NCBI RefSeq assembly: GCF_038594945.1
Contig: NZ_JBCFYD010000002.1
Coordinates: forward strand, 744,001 to 808,000
Length of the DNA: 64,000 nucleotides
From: Fodinibius sp. Rm-B-1B1-1
GTDB lineage: Bacteria; Bacteroidota; Rhodothermia; Balneolales; Balneolaceae
Direction: 5' to 3'
In this document: positions 16,471 through 24,714 of the stretch, one piece after another
Layout of the letters: each line of letters begins with the position of its first letter
Position numbering within the stretch: position 1 is the stretch's first letter
Notes under the pieces: generated by a model
Told to the model about the DNA's origin: nothing
Databases searched by the model: none
Seen by the model: the letters and a program-made list of their open reading frames with translations, nothing else
Program-made: the position numbers and the translations under genes

Positions 16471-17097
16471 TCAGGAGTTTTGGAGGGCTTGCCTACAGGC
16501 TTCTAAGTCTTTTTGTGCGGGCTCATAATCTGGTTTTATTTCCAGGCACTGCTCGTAATAAGAAATCGCTTCTTCGTATTGTTCTAAATGCTTGAGCATA
16601 AAGCCAATATTATTGTATGCTTCATAAAAGTCAGGATCGAGCTCGATGGCTTTTTTATAACATCGGCCAGCTTCTATGGTATTATCATTTCTCAAATGAT
16701 GATTACCGAGATTGAAATATCCAAGCGGGTCATCGGGATTTATTTCAGTGATATGCTCGAAAAGTTCCCGGGCCTTTTCCTGATCGTCGGCCAGTTCATA
16801 AATATCGGCCAGATTATTTAACGCTGGTACATAGTCTGGTTTTATATCTAATGCATTTAGATAATAATTAACGGCTTTGTCGATGTTTTTTTGTTCGTAA
16901 AAAGTGTTGGCCAAGTTAAAATGGAACTTGAAATTTTTGGGCTCCTCGCTGATAGCTTTTTGATAATATTCCACCGCCTGATTGTATTCTCCCAGCATGT
17001 GGTAGCCAATACCCAGCTCATTTAACAAGTCGGGGTTGTCGGGTGATTCGCTAAGTTCTTTTTTTATGTCAGAAATCTGTTCTTCAATTTTTTTCAT
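16471..17097 (-). CDS. Tetratricopeptide-repeat protein
   Basis: From the ATG at 17097 this is a 208-residue soluble protein made almost entirely of TPR units. At least five are visible, for example EYNQAVEYYQKAISEEPKNF, NIDKAVNYYLNALDIKPDY and QYEEAISYYEQCLEIKPDY. An alternative ATG at 17145 would add 16 residues, but that stretch contains a TATCTTTA promoter box ending 7 nt before 17097, so the shorter start is preferred. There is no signal peptide; a scaffold role in the cytoplasm is likely. It lies downstream of btaB. Confidence 0.8.
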   Translation of the reverse strand: MKKIEEQISDIKKELSESPDNPDLLNELGIGYHMLGEYNQAVEYYQKAISEEPKNFKFHFNLANTFYEQKNIDKAVNYYLNALDIKPDYVPALNNLADIYELADDQEKARELFEHITEINPDDPLGYFNLGNHHLRNDNTIEAGRCYKKAIELDPDFYEAYNNIGFMLKHLEQYEEAISYYEQCLEIKPDYEPAQKDLEACRQALQNS

Positions 17098-17104
17098 AGG
17101 CGGA

Positions 17105-17112
17105 TAAAGATA
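17105..17112 (-). promoter_or_regulatory. Candidate promoter box for the TPR gene (leaderless?)
   Basis: On the minus strand TTTTGTATCTTTA contains TATCTTTA, one base from TATCTTTG. Exactly 7 nt lie between it and the ATG at 17097, the same spacing as in the trp leader. Transcription would then start at or beside the ATG. The -33 position shows only a weak TG. Confidence 0.45.
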
Positions 17113-17154
17113 CAAAATGCAATCCTTGAACTCATCATCAATCAAAGGTAAATG

Positions 17155-17790
17155 TTACACTTTTCTGCCCAGAAATTGATAGTAGGTCCAGAGTCCAAAG
17201 TATGCCGGTTTTGTTTGTGATTTGATGGGACTAAAAGAAGAGCTAAGGTAGGGTAGCGTATCGGCGGAAAACCGGACGTGATTCAGGTGCATCCAGTGCT
17301 TAAATCCTGAAAACGGGGTTGCATTAAAGTCAACAACTGCAATAACACCGTCGCCCGTTAGATTATGGGTAAGCTGATCAATAATTGTTTGGGGATGGGG
17401 CTCCATCATCGTCAGTGAATAGGAAAGTAAGATAAGGTCATAGTTTTCTCTGACTATATTATCAGGACCATATTTATGTTCTTTCAATGAGATATTATGG
17501 ATCTCTGATACATTCTTTTGTGCAACAGCAAGCATATTTGGAGATATATCAATCCCAGTAATTTTTGCTGATGAAAATTGTTGGTGCAGATGTCGCAGCA
17601 TATAACCTGTACCGCAACCAATTTCGAGAATGTTGGAAGGGGCTATCGACTTTGGAATCATATCTACGAGCGAAGCGCGTCCAAATAAAAAGCTCCACCG
17701 GGTATTATCGTAGATATGGGCATGCAGTCGATAGTAGTTTTGCATGCGCTCTTGTTGTGAGAGGCTACCTTTGATATTAAAGATGTTCAT
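17155..17790 (-). CDS. btaB: BtaB-like methyltransferase (betaine lipid N-methylation)
   Basis: A 211-residue class I methyltransferase with motif I LEIGCGTGYMLRHL, motif II ITGIDISPNML and the acidic strand DLILLSYSLTM. BtaB trimethylates diacylglyceryl-homoserine to the betaine lipid DGTS. The ATG at 17790 overlaps the btaA stop (ATGA), so the genes are translationally coupled; this start is preferred over an in-frame ATG at 17886 inside btaA. The assignment rests mainly on the btaA neighbour, since methyltransferase motifs do not reveal the substrate. Confidence 0.75.
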   Translation of the reverse strand: MNIFNIKGSLSQQERMQNYYRLHAHIYDNTRWSFLFGRASLVDMIPKSIAPSNILEIGCGTGYMLRHLHQQFSSAKITGIDISPNMLAVAQKNVSEIHNISLKEHKYGPDNIVRENYDLILLSYSLTMMEPHPQTIIDQLTHNLTGDGVIAVVDFNATPFSGFKHWMHLNHVRFSADTLPYLSSSFSPIKSQTKPAYFGLWTYYQFLGRKV

Positions 17791-18953
17791 TCTACAATAG
17801 CCAGATGTGTCGATTCGTATGTGCCTACGCGATCTTGTTGATGGAGCTTTTGGGTACGTTTGGTTTTGAAAGAGATTTGGTTCCAAACGAAGTTAGGTAA
17901 AAAGTCGAGATTACTACCGGCCGACCGGAATAGAATACGTGCTCCGGACTGGGCATGACTGAGAATTTGCCGCCATTCTTGCGCCAGTTTTTGAGGTTGA
18001 ACATAAGCCATCCAATCCTGATGATCTAACAGTACAAAGTGAGAGTAATTTGTTGATTTGTGGCGAAGAAACTGTAAAAGCGAAGAGGTATGCGTAGTAA
18101 TTTTATTAATACTGTTGCTAAGCTGGTTAAAATTTGATTCCCGCAGATAGTTGGGACAACAGTCGGGCGAATAAGACCCTGTTAGATAAATCCGCCAAAA
18201 ATAGTTATCAGAAATGGGTAGTTGGGTAAATACATGGGTTAATGATTGACGGATAAATTCTTCCATCCCGCGTTGGTATTTTTGCTCGATCATTTTACGC
18301 TGCGTTGCCGGTACGCCCAACATCGACATTGAAGTATGTCGGCGGACGAGCCACTTGGAAAAGGGGGTCCATAGCTGAGGTTCGATTTCATCGAAATAAT
18401 ATGATTGCTCATTTAGTGATTGGGATTGCAGTAACTTTTCGATGGATTCGGAGAGTCCTTTCTGCTTTATACGCCAATTAATAAGTTGAGCTACTTTTCC
18501 TGCTGTGCCACTGAAATAAAATCCACTATTGTTATGCTGGTGTGCAAATTTATGTATATGGGCATCCCAGTATTTTTGGGCAGCAGGTGGTAAATAAGGT
18601 CGAAGGGTTTTAGTGTAGGTTTTCTTAGGATTGTAGGTTTGGCCGTTACCTAAAAAATCCCAAAGCAAAGAATAACTACCGTTTGTATAAAATGCTTTTT
18701 TGAGTTCTAAAAGGGCATTTTGGGCGGGGTTGATATCCACGGCGTCAATCTGTTGAACATCATCCAAAAGATAATCCAACGCGTTACAACCGGCCCCGGT
18801 GAGCATTAGTACTTTGCTATTAGCATTTAGCTCCAGCAGCTGACGGTCAATACGTGGATCTTCCCAGCTTGTATTATACACCAAGTTATTTTGGGTAATA
18901 GCCCTAAAGAGGTGATGCTGTATATTTTTAGAAATTTTTGATAAGAATTCCAT
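17787..18953 (-). CDS. btaA: BtaA/DUF3419 3-amino-3-carboxypropyl transferase
   Basis: A 388-residue DUF3419 protein. NTSWEDPRIDRQLL, then a SAM-binding LMLTGAGCNALDYLL and AVDINPAQNALLELK, are the family hallmarks; LLDHQDWM and RILFRSAGSNLDFLP follow near the C-terminus. BtaA moves the aminocarboxypropyl group of SAM onto diacylglycerol to give diacylglyceryl-homoserine, the first step to the phosphorus-free lipid DGTS. With btaB overlapping downstream, this is a complete two-gene betaine-lipid unit. DUF3419 includes some members of unproven function, so the reaction is inferred from family and context. Confidence 0.82.
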   Translation of the reverse strand: MEFLSKISKNIQHHLFRAITQNNLVYNTSWEDPRIDRQLLELNANSKVLMLTGAGCNALDYLLDDVQQIDAVDINPAQNALLELKKAFYTNGSYSLLWDFLGNGQTYNPKKTYTKTLRPYLPPAAQKYWDAHIHKFAHQHNNSGFYFSGTAGKVAQLINWRIKQKGLSESIEKLLQSQSLNEQSYYFDEIEPQLWTPFSKWLVRRHTSMSMLGVPATQRKMIEQKYQRGMEEFIRQSLTHVFTQLPISDNYFWRIYLTGSYSPDCCPNYLRESNFNQLSNSINKITTHTSSLLQFLRHKSTNYSHFVLLDHQDWMAYVQPQKLAQEWRQILSHAQSGARILFRSAGSNLDFLPNFVWNQISFKTKRTQKLHQQDRVGTYESTHLAIVE

Positions 18954-19045
18954 AACACGAAAATATCGGCTAAATATGTATACGCTGTGAATTTAACGAT
19001 TCCTCAACTTGTTATTTTTTGCACTGCGTTTGGAGATAGAATTTG

Positions 19046-19053
19046 TATCTTTA
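19046..19053 (+). promoter_or_regulatory. Candidate promoter box upstream of the DUF883-like gene
   Basis: ATTTGTATCTTTA contains TATCTTTA, a near match to the TAnnTTTG element, 27 nt before the ATG at 19081. The only TTG trinucleotide upstream is 24 bp away, longer than usual. It lies in the divergent gap with btaA. Confidence 0.4.
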
Positions 19054-19080
19054 TGTAAACTTCAAACAAGCGATCGTATT

Positions 19081-19332
19081 ATGGCTAAGAACAAAGAATC
19101 CCAAAAGCAAAGTGAAGCATCAACAGAAGAGAAAAAGCGTGTTAAAATTAAAGGCTACGAAAAGCTCATAGAACGACTCAAAGAAGAGCGGACTGAGTTC
19201 CAGAACGAATTAAATCGAGATTATAAAGAAGCACGTCGTTATGTGAGATCGCATCCCGAAGAAGGTATGCTATTCGCTTTTGTAGGTGGGGTGGCTTTGG
19301 GATATGTACTTGGGAAGTTAGGTCGAAAATAG
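19081..19332 (+). CDS. DUF883/ElaB-like small membrane protein
   Basis: From the ATG at 19081 this is an 83-residue protein: a highly charged helical N-terminus (KKRVKIKGYEKLIERLKEER), then YVRSHPEEGMLFAFVGGVALGYVLGKL with one C-terminal Gly-rich membrane helix and a short basic tail. This resembles ElaB/YqjD/DUF883 proteins, C-tail-anchored inner-membrane proteins linked to stationary phase in E. coli. An in-frame ATG at 19009 would add 24 residues overlapping the candidate promoter and is less likely. prfB follows 39 bp later. Confidence 0.6.
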   Translation: MAKNKESQKQSEASTEEKKRVKIKGYEKLIERLKEERTEFQNELNRDYKEARRYVRSHPEEGMLFAFVGGVALGYVLGKLGRK

Positions 19333-19371
19333 GATTTGTAATAACAATTTTGAACAAAAAATTATAGAGCT

Positions 19372-20515
19372 GTGGATACGACAACGATTAATACCGATCA
19401 TATAAATGAATTATTTGAGCGCGTGGATGCGCTCAGGGGGTATCTTTGACTATGAGCAGCGAAAAGTAAATATCATAGAGCTGCAGGAGCAGACCCAGAA
19501 CCCGAACTTTTGGGACGACCCCGATGAAGCGCGTCGCATTATGAAAAAGTTGGACCATGAAAAGAACATGGTGAAGCGGTGGGATTGGCTTGACGAGCTC
19601 CGAGATAGTATCAAGGTATACCAGGAATTTTTAGAAGAAGGTGAAGAAGTCGGTGATGAATTGAAGCAGGAGATTGAGAAGCTTGAGAAGGGCGTAGAAG
19701 ATCTTGAGCTCAAAAATATGCTGCAGGGTGAAGATGATCATCGCGATGCTATTCTTACCTTTAATCCCGGTGCCGGTGGAACGGAAAGCCAGGATTGGGC
19801 CGAAATGTTATATCGGATGTATACCCGTTGGGCAAGTAAACATGATTATGAGGTGTCAGTTATTGAATACCAGGATGGGGATGTTGCAGGCTTAAAAAGT
19901 GCAACAATCCAGGTAGAAGGGGAGTATGCGTACGGATATTTGAAAGCCGAAAGTGGAGTGCACCGACTGGTACGTATTTCACCGTTCGATAGTAACTCCC
20001 GACGTCATACGTCCTTTTGTTCGATGTTTGTATCGCCTGTGGTAGATGATACCATTGAGGTCGATATTGATGAGAGTAAAGTGGAGCTTCAGCGCTTTCG
20101 GGCAAGTGGTGCAGGCGGTCAGCACGTCAATAAAACAGAGACGGCAGTCCGCCTGATCTGGGAAGGTGAGCTTTCTGACGGTACCGAGCAGCGAGTTGTT
20201 TCGGAATGTCAGCAGGAACGGTCTCAGAAGCAGAATCGCGATAAGGCGATGACGTTGCTAAAATCAAAGATATATGAGCTTGAAAAGCAGATTAAAGAGC
20301 GCAATAAGCAAAAGCTGGAGGATTCCAAGAAAGATATTGAGTGGGGATCTCAAATCCGTTCGTACGTTTTTCATCCATATAATATGGTTAAAGATCATCG
20401 GACTGATTATGAAACCTCAAATACCGATGCGGTGATGGATGGTGAGCTCGATGAGTTTATCAATGAGTACCTGCTGTCTATATCAGCAAACAACAATAAT
20501 AATGACGAAGAATAA
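19372..20515 (+). CDS. prfB: Peptide chain release factor 2, +1 programmed frameshift
   Basis: The zero frame starts at GTG 19372 and reads 25 codons, ending in LRGYL before the in-frame UGA at 19447. A +1 shift at CTT-TGA-C joins it to the main frame (DYEQRKVNI onward, from 19448) for 380 residues in total. The stop-recognition motif SPF (in RISPFDSNSRRH) and the GGQ motif (RASGAGGQHVNKTETAV) are intact, so it is RF2, which terminates at UGA and UAA. Frameshifting lets RF2 control its own synthesis. An annotation starting at 19406 would be wrong. coaE begins inside the stop codon (TAATG). Confidence 0.95.
19435..19450 (+). promoter_or_regulatory. prfB programmed +1 frameshift signal
   Basis: AGGGGGTATCTTTGAC contains a Shine-Dalgarno-like AGGGGG, a 3-nt spacer and the slippery CTT followed by UGA and C. 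From memory it is the same as the E. coli prfB site. Slow UGA decoding when RF2 is low lets the peptidyl-tRNA slip by +1. Confidence 0.95.
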
Positions 20516-21111
20516 TGGTTACGGTCGGAGTTACGGGAGGCATTGGTAGCGGGAAATCTACCGTCTGCAGGAGATGGTCTGAGTTAGGTGCTTACGTACT
20601 TAATGCAGATGAGCTGGCCAAGCAGGTGATGGTAACCGATCCGGAAGTAAAAAAGGCATTGATTGATACTTTTGGCGAAGCCTCATTCAACGGGGATGGA
20701 TCTCTCAATACCGAGTACCTTGCCGAACAGGCATTTGAAAAGGGAAGGGTAAAAGCACTAAATGCCATCGTCCACCCTAAAATGCCGGCAGCAGCAGCCC
20801 GGGAAATTAAGAAGGCTGCCGAACAAGGATACGATATTTTTGTCTATGAAGCCGCTCTTTTACTGGAAAATCTGGAACCGGGTTCGTTAGACTATATCGT
20901 ATTGGTTTTGGCTGATGAGGATAAACGAATTAATCGTGTTCAGAAGCGCGATAGTAGTAGTTTTGAGGAGATAAAACAGCGTATTAGTAAGCAGCGCGAC
21001 TTCGAAAAAGCGACTGAAAAAGTCGACCATGTTATCCGTAACAATGGCACACTTGAGGAACTCAAGAAGAAAGCCGAAATTATATATCAAAGTTTTAAAC
21101 GGGATGAATAG
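20515..21111 (+). CDS. coaE: Dephospho-CoA kinase
   Basis: A 198-residue P-loop kinase that makes CoA from dephospho-CoA and ATP. Walker A is GGIGSGKST (8-16), and LNADELAKQV and YEAALLLENL are the conserved substrate segments. RVQKRDSSSFEEIKQRISKQ is the lid region with the catalytic Arg residues. The ATG shares its A with the prfB stop (TAATG), so it is translated by coupling to RF2. The length is typical. Confidence 0.95.
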   Translation: MVTVGVTGGIGSGKSTVCRRWSELGAYVLNADELAKQVMVTDPEVKKALIDTFGEASFNGDGSLNTEYLAEQAFEKGRVKALNAIVHPKMPAAAAREIKKAAEQGYDIFVYEAALLLENLEPGSLDYIVLVLADEDKRINRVQKRDSSSFEEIKQRISKQRDFEKATEKVDHVIRNNGTLEELKKKAEIIYQSFKRDE

Positions 21112-21153
21112 AAATATTAATTTCACATATCGGATTTTTTACAGAGGGAAGCT

Positions 21154-22185
21154 ATGGTAGATCGCAAAACAAATCGCGTAATTACGCTGGAAGAGTATAT
21201 TATCCAGGGACAAAATAAATTTCCCGGTGCAACAGGAGAGCTTTCCCAGTTACTTCGGGATATTGGGTTGGCCGCAAAAATTATTTCAAGAGAAGTCAAC
21301 AAGGCTGGGATAACAAATATATTGGGTGAAGATGGTACTACTAATGTGCATGGTGAATCGGTTAAGAAGCTGGATTTATTTGCCGACAAGCAGCTTATTT
21401 CTGCTCTAAGCCGATCAGAGATTACGTGCATGGTTATATCTGAAGAAAATGACGGTATTGTTGAGCTTGATAATGAGGGGGGGAAATATATTGTGTATTT
21501 GGACCCACTGGATGGATCTTCAAATATTGATGTTAATGTTTCCATCGGGAGTATTTTTTCTATTTACATGCGTGAAAATCCCGATTCTGAACAGCTTAGT
21601 GAAGAGGATGCTCTGCAGGCTGGGACCAAACAGGTTGCTGCCGGATATGTGCTGTATGGATCCAGTACACTGCTGGCTTACACGACGGGTTTAGGTGTAT
21701 CGGTGTTTACATTGGACCCCAGTATTGGAGAGTTTATACTTTCGGATGATGATGTAAGGATTCCCGATCACGGAACAATATACAGCGTAAATGAGGGAAG
21801 TTATCATTCTTGGGAAGAAGGACTTAAACAGTATGTAAAGTATTGCCAGGTTGAAGATCCCGAAACTAACAGGCCATACAAGGCGCGTTATATCGGATCC
21901 ATGGTGGCTGATGTGCATCGAACATTAATTACTGGTGGCATTTTTATTTATCCCAATAGCAGTCAATACCCTAATGGTAAATTGCGTTTGATGTATGAAT
22001 GTAATCCGCTAAGTTTCGTGATTGAGCAGGCTGGCGGCATGGCAATTGATGGTAAAGGACGCATCTTAGAGATTACTCCCGAATCCATCCATCAACGTAC
22101 GCCCATTTTTATTGGGTCAAAAGGAAATGTACTTAAAGTGAAACAGTTTTTAGCTGAACATCGAAACGAAACAGTGAATGCTTAA
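21154..22185 (+). CDS. fbp: Class I fructose-1,6-bisphosphatase
   Basis: A 343-residue metal-dependent phosphatase of gluconeogenesis. The signature YLDPLDGSSNIDVNVSIGSIF gives the metal ligands (DPxDGS). SEENDG, RYIGSMVADVHRTL and KLRLMYECNPLSFVIEQAGG are the remaining conserved class I blocks. It releases phosphate from fructose-1,6-bisphosphate in the cytoplasm. Its stop codon overlaps that of the convergent DUF192 gene (TTAA shared). Confidence 0.96.
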   Translation: MVDRKTNRVITLEEYIIQGQNKFPGATGELSQLLRDIGLAAKIISREVNKAGITNILGEDGTTNVHGESVKKLDLFADKQLISALSRSEITCMVISEENDGIVELDNEGGKYIVYLDPLDGSSNIDVNVSIGSIFSIYMRENPDSEQLSEEDALQAGTKQVAAGYVLYGSSTLLAYTTGLGVSVFTLDPSIGEFILSDDDVRIPDHGTIYSVNEGSYHSWEEGLKQYVKYCQVEDPETNRPYKARYIGSMVADVHRTLITGGIFIYPNSSQYPNGKLRLMYECNPLSFVIEQAGGMAIDGKGRILEITPESIHQRTPIFIGSKGNVLKVKQFLAEHRNETVNA

Positions 22186-22661
22186 AAATTGACTTTCATG
22201 CCTTCTTGGATATCGTGTGAGATACAAAATCCACCATTGGTTTCGATGACGTATTTTGCGGGTTGTCCGGATTCGAAGTTCTTTTCAGAATAGGGTTGGG
22301 CGCTGTGATGTATGCGAACGATTTCGTAGTTGTTGTTAACGAAGATAATATCCAGCGAAAGGGGAGTGTTGGCCATCCAGAAACTACGGGGTTGATTCTC
22401 TTCAAAGATGAAAAGCATTCCCTTGTCGGAAGGCATATCTCGAACATCCATTAGGCCTTGGCTACGTTCTTTATCATCATCAGCAATAGCTGCTTCAATG
22501 GCGGTCAGGGAATCTCCATCAGCGGTATGAAAAGTAACGGATCGTTCATACGATAATGTGCGTCCATTATTCTGCTGTTGCTTTGATTTCTCTTCTTGCG
22601 AACAGTTTATTAATAGAAATGCTGTAAAAAGAACTACGAATAGATTTAAAAATTTAGTCAT
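22182..22661 (-). CDS. DUF192 lipoprotein
   Basis: A 159-residue predicted lipoprotein with signal peptide MTKFLNLFVVLFTAFLLINC and a Cys at the lipobox (LINC). The mature DUF192 domain shows ERSQGLMDVRDMPSDKGMLF and FWMANTPLSLDIIFVN, the standard family blocks, ending with VIETNGGFC. The function of the family is unknown. The ATG at 22661 is chosen over a TTG 6 bp upstream because it starts the signal peptide cleanly. The gene is convergent with fbp and overlaps its stop. Confidence 0.85.
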   Translation of the reverse strand: MTKFLNLFVVLFTAFLLINCSQEEKSKQQQNNGRTLSYERSVTFHTADGDSLTAIEAAIADDDKERSQGLMDVRDMPSDKGMLFIFEENQPRSFWMANTPLSLDIIFVNNNYEIVRIHHSAQPYSEKNFESGQPAKYVIETNGGFCISHDIQEGMKVNF

Positions 22662-22755
22662 GATCAAGAAAATTATAAGATAATTTTGTGTTCAAGTATA
22701 GCAAAGTTGGATTAACTGTAATAAACAAATTTACTGTTTCTTTTATTACATCGGG

Positions 22756-22854
22756 ATGAGCGTCCAAAAGACTTTGGTAATCAGTTGTTTTTTAGAGGTA
22801 TTAACGATATCTTCAATTGCTTAAAAGTGAGCGCCGAGAGGTCCTCACTTTTTT
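22756..22854 (+). promoter_or_regulatory. Leader hairpin and possible leader ORF before rimP-nusA-infB
   Basis: AAAAGTGAG (22823-22831) pairs with CTCACTTTT (22844-22852) and is followed by more T, an intrinsic terminator only 24 bp before rimP. On the plus strand no gene precedes it for 570 bp, so it probably acts on a transcript that starts in this gap. A 22-codon ORF (22756-22824, MSVQKTLVISCFLEVLTISS then IA) ends inside the 5' edge of the stem. Whether that ORF is translated is unknown. Confidence 0.55.
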
Positions 22855-22877
22855 TTGTATCAAAAATTTAGAAAAAC

Positions 22878-23339
22878 GTGCCGAACGAAGTAATAAATAA
22901 AATTTCTGAGCTCGCAGAGTCAGTATTAACAACAACTGATTTCTTCTTAGTTGATGTTGAGATTAAAGGTGGCGACACACCCGAGATTTGGGTATCTGTC
23001 GATGCCGAAGATCGCGGCGTAAATATGGATGAATGTGCCGAAATTAGCAATGAGCTCGGTTTTTTAATGGATGCGCATGATGTGTTTTCAGGTCGTTACC
23101 GGATTAATGTTTCATCGCCTGGATTGGATAGACCGTTGGTAGATCGCCGCCAATATCCGAAAAATGTAGGTCGAAAGGCAAAGTTTAAGTTTGAGACTGA
23201 TGGTGAATATACCACAGTAGAAGGCACTTTGGCAGAGGTTAAAGATGACCATATTATTATTGAAAAAGATGAAGAATCACCTCTGAAAGTGTTATTTAAC
23301 GACCTCGTCGAGACAAAAATAATTCCTTCATTTAAATAA
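22878..23339 (+). CDS. rimP: Ribosome maturation factor RimP
   Basis: A 153-residue protein needed for 30S subunit maturation, starting at GTG 22878. The RimP blocks are clear: DVEIKGGDTPEIWVSVD, GVNMDECAEISNELGFLMD and YRINVSSPGLDRPL. A C-terminal SH3-like domain follows. It is the first gene of the rimP-nusA-infB-rbfA-truB-ribF series and stands 24 bp after a terminator-like hairpin. Confidence 0.92.
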   Translation: MPNEVINKISELAESVLTTTDFFLVDVEIKGGDTPEIWVSVDAEDRGVNMDECAEISNELGFLMDAHDVFSGRYRINVSSPGLDRPLVDRRQYPKNVGRKAKFKFETDGEYTTVEGTLAEVKDDHIIIEKDEESPLKVLFNDLVETKIIPSFK

Positions 23340-23363
23340 TATTAAGCAGACAGGAGCTAACTG

Positions 23364-24617
23364 ATGTCAAACGATATTTCAAAACAGATTATTCAATCTT
23401 TCGCCGAGATTGCTAAAGATAAAGACATTAACAAGGATTTGTTGCTATCGATTCTTGAAGATGTTTTTCGAACCATGATTCGGAAAAAGTATGGTTCTGA
23501 TGATGCCTTTGAAGTTATTTTGAATGCTGATCGTGGTGAAGTACAGATTCTCCATATTCGGGAGGTTGTACCTGAAGAAGAGCTTACAGATGAAGTACAG
23601 GAGATTACGCTCGAAGATGCCCAAGAGCAAGATCCGGATCTGGAACTTTATGATGAGTTTGCGCAAGAGTTGGATATTCGTGATTTCGGCCGACGTGCGG
23701 TTATGATGGCGCGTCAGCAGTTGGCTCAGCGTATTCGCGAAATTGAAAAGGATAATGTGTTTGAGGAGTATTCTGATCGAGTGGGCGAAATTGTGTTGGG
23801 TGATGTTTATCAAATCCGTAATCACGAGATGCTGGTAAATCACAACGGGGTTGAGCTGATTCTGCCCAAAGATGAACAGATTTATAAAGATCGTTATCGC
23901 AAAGGGGATACCATCCGCGCGGTTGTTAAAGAAGTGAAACGTTATCATGGGAATCCATCGGTAATTATTTCGCGTACTTCTCCGTTGTTTTTGGAGCGGT
24001 TGTTTGAAAACGAAATCCCCGAAGTGTTTGATGGTATTATTGACTTGGTTCGAATTGCCCGAGAACCTGGTGATCGATCAAAAGTGGCGGTAATTTCGCA
24101 CGATGAGCGTGTAGATCCTGTTGGGGCATGTGTAGGTATGAAAGGTGTACGTATTCATGCCATTGTGCGGGAGCTGCAAAACGAAAATATTGATGTCATC
24201 AATTATACCGATGATAAGCACGAATTTATTAAACGAGCATTACAGCCAGCTAAGGTTCTAAGTGTTGAGCTAAGCGAAGATGGAGGTCATGCAAAAGTAC
24301 TTGTGCCTGCGGATGAGGTGTCCAAAGCCATTGGTAAAGGGGGCGTAAATATTCGGTTGGCCTCGAAGCTTGCTGACTGTGAGATTGATGTCTATCGCGA
24401 AGTTGAAGAAGAGGACGACATTGATCTGGGAGAATTTGAGATTGATTTTGGTCCCGAAGTTATTGAGTTGCTCCACGATATTGGCTGTGATACCGCTCGA
24501 CAGGTGCTTGATTTGGATGAGGAGGAGATTGTACGACGTACTGATGGTCAAATCACTGAAGATCAAGCAGAACGCATCATCGATATCATTGCTTATGAGT
24601 TTGAAGATGAAGAATAA
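23364..24617 (+). CDS. nusA: Transcription termination/antitermination protein NusA
   Basis: A 417-residue protein: an N-terminal RNA-polymerase-binding domain (1-125), an S1 domain (around GEIVLGDVYQIRNHEMLVNH), then two KH domains (SRTSPLFLERLFENEIPEV; VGACVGMKGVRIHAIVREL; SKAIGKGGVNIRLASKL). It modulates pausing, termination and rRNA antitermination. It ends with one short helix-hairpin segment and an acidic tail, so it lacks the two long acidic repeats of E. coli NusA, which is normal outside Gammaproteobacteria. AGGAG precedes the ATG. infB follows after 97 bp. Confidence 0.95.
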   Translation: MSNDISKQIIQSFAEIAKDKDINKDLLLSILEDVFRTMIRKKYGSDDAFEVILNADRGEVQILHIREVVPEEELTDEVQEITLEDAQEQDPDLELYDEFAQELDIRDFGRRAVMMARQQLAQRIREIEKDNVFEEYSDRVGEIVLGDVYQIRNHEMLVNHNGVELILPKDEQIYKDRYRKGDTIRAVVKEVKRYHGNPSVIISRTSPLFLERLFENEIPEVFDGIIDLVRIAREPGDRSKVAVISHDERVDPVGACVGMKGVRIHAIVRELQNENIDVINYTDDKHEFIKRALQPAKVLSVELSEDGGHAKVLVPADEVSKAIGKGGVNIRLASKLADCEIDVYREVEEEDDIDLGEFEIDFGPEVIELLHDIGCDTARQVLDLDEEEIVRRTDGQITEDQAERIIDIIAYEFEDEE

Positions 24618-24714
24618 CTGAACTTCGATTTCCAAGAATTCTGATTTACCTTATACTAAGGTCTTAAACAGCGTAACAGAAATACCGAACGTACTTTTTC
24701 AGAAATAGATATAT

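Noticed and set aside
19406-20515. prfB starting at ATG 19406
   Set aside because: The ATG is in the +1 frame upstream of the frameshift site and would give MNYLSAWMRSGGIF, which is not RF2-like; the zero frame from GTG 19372 encodes the correct N-terminus.
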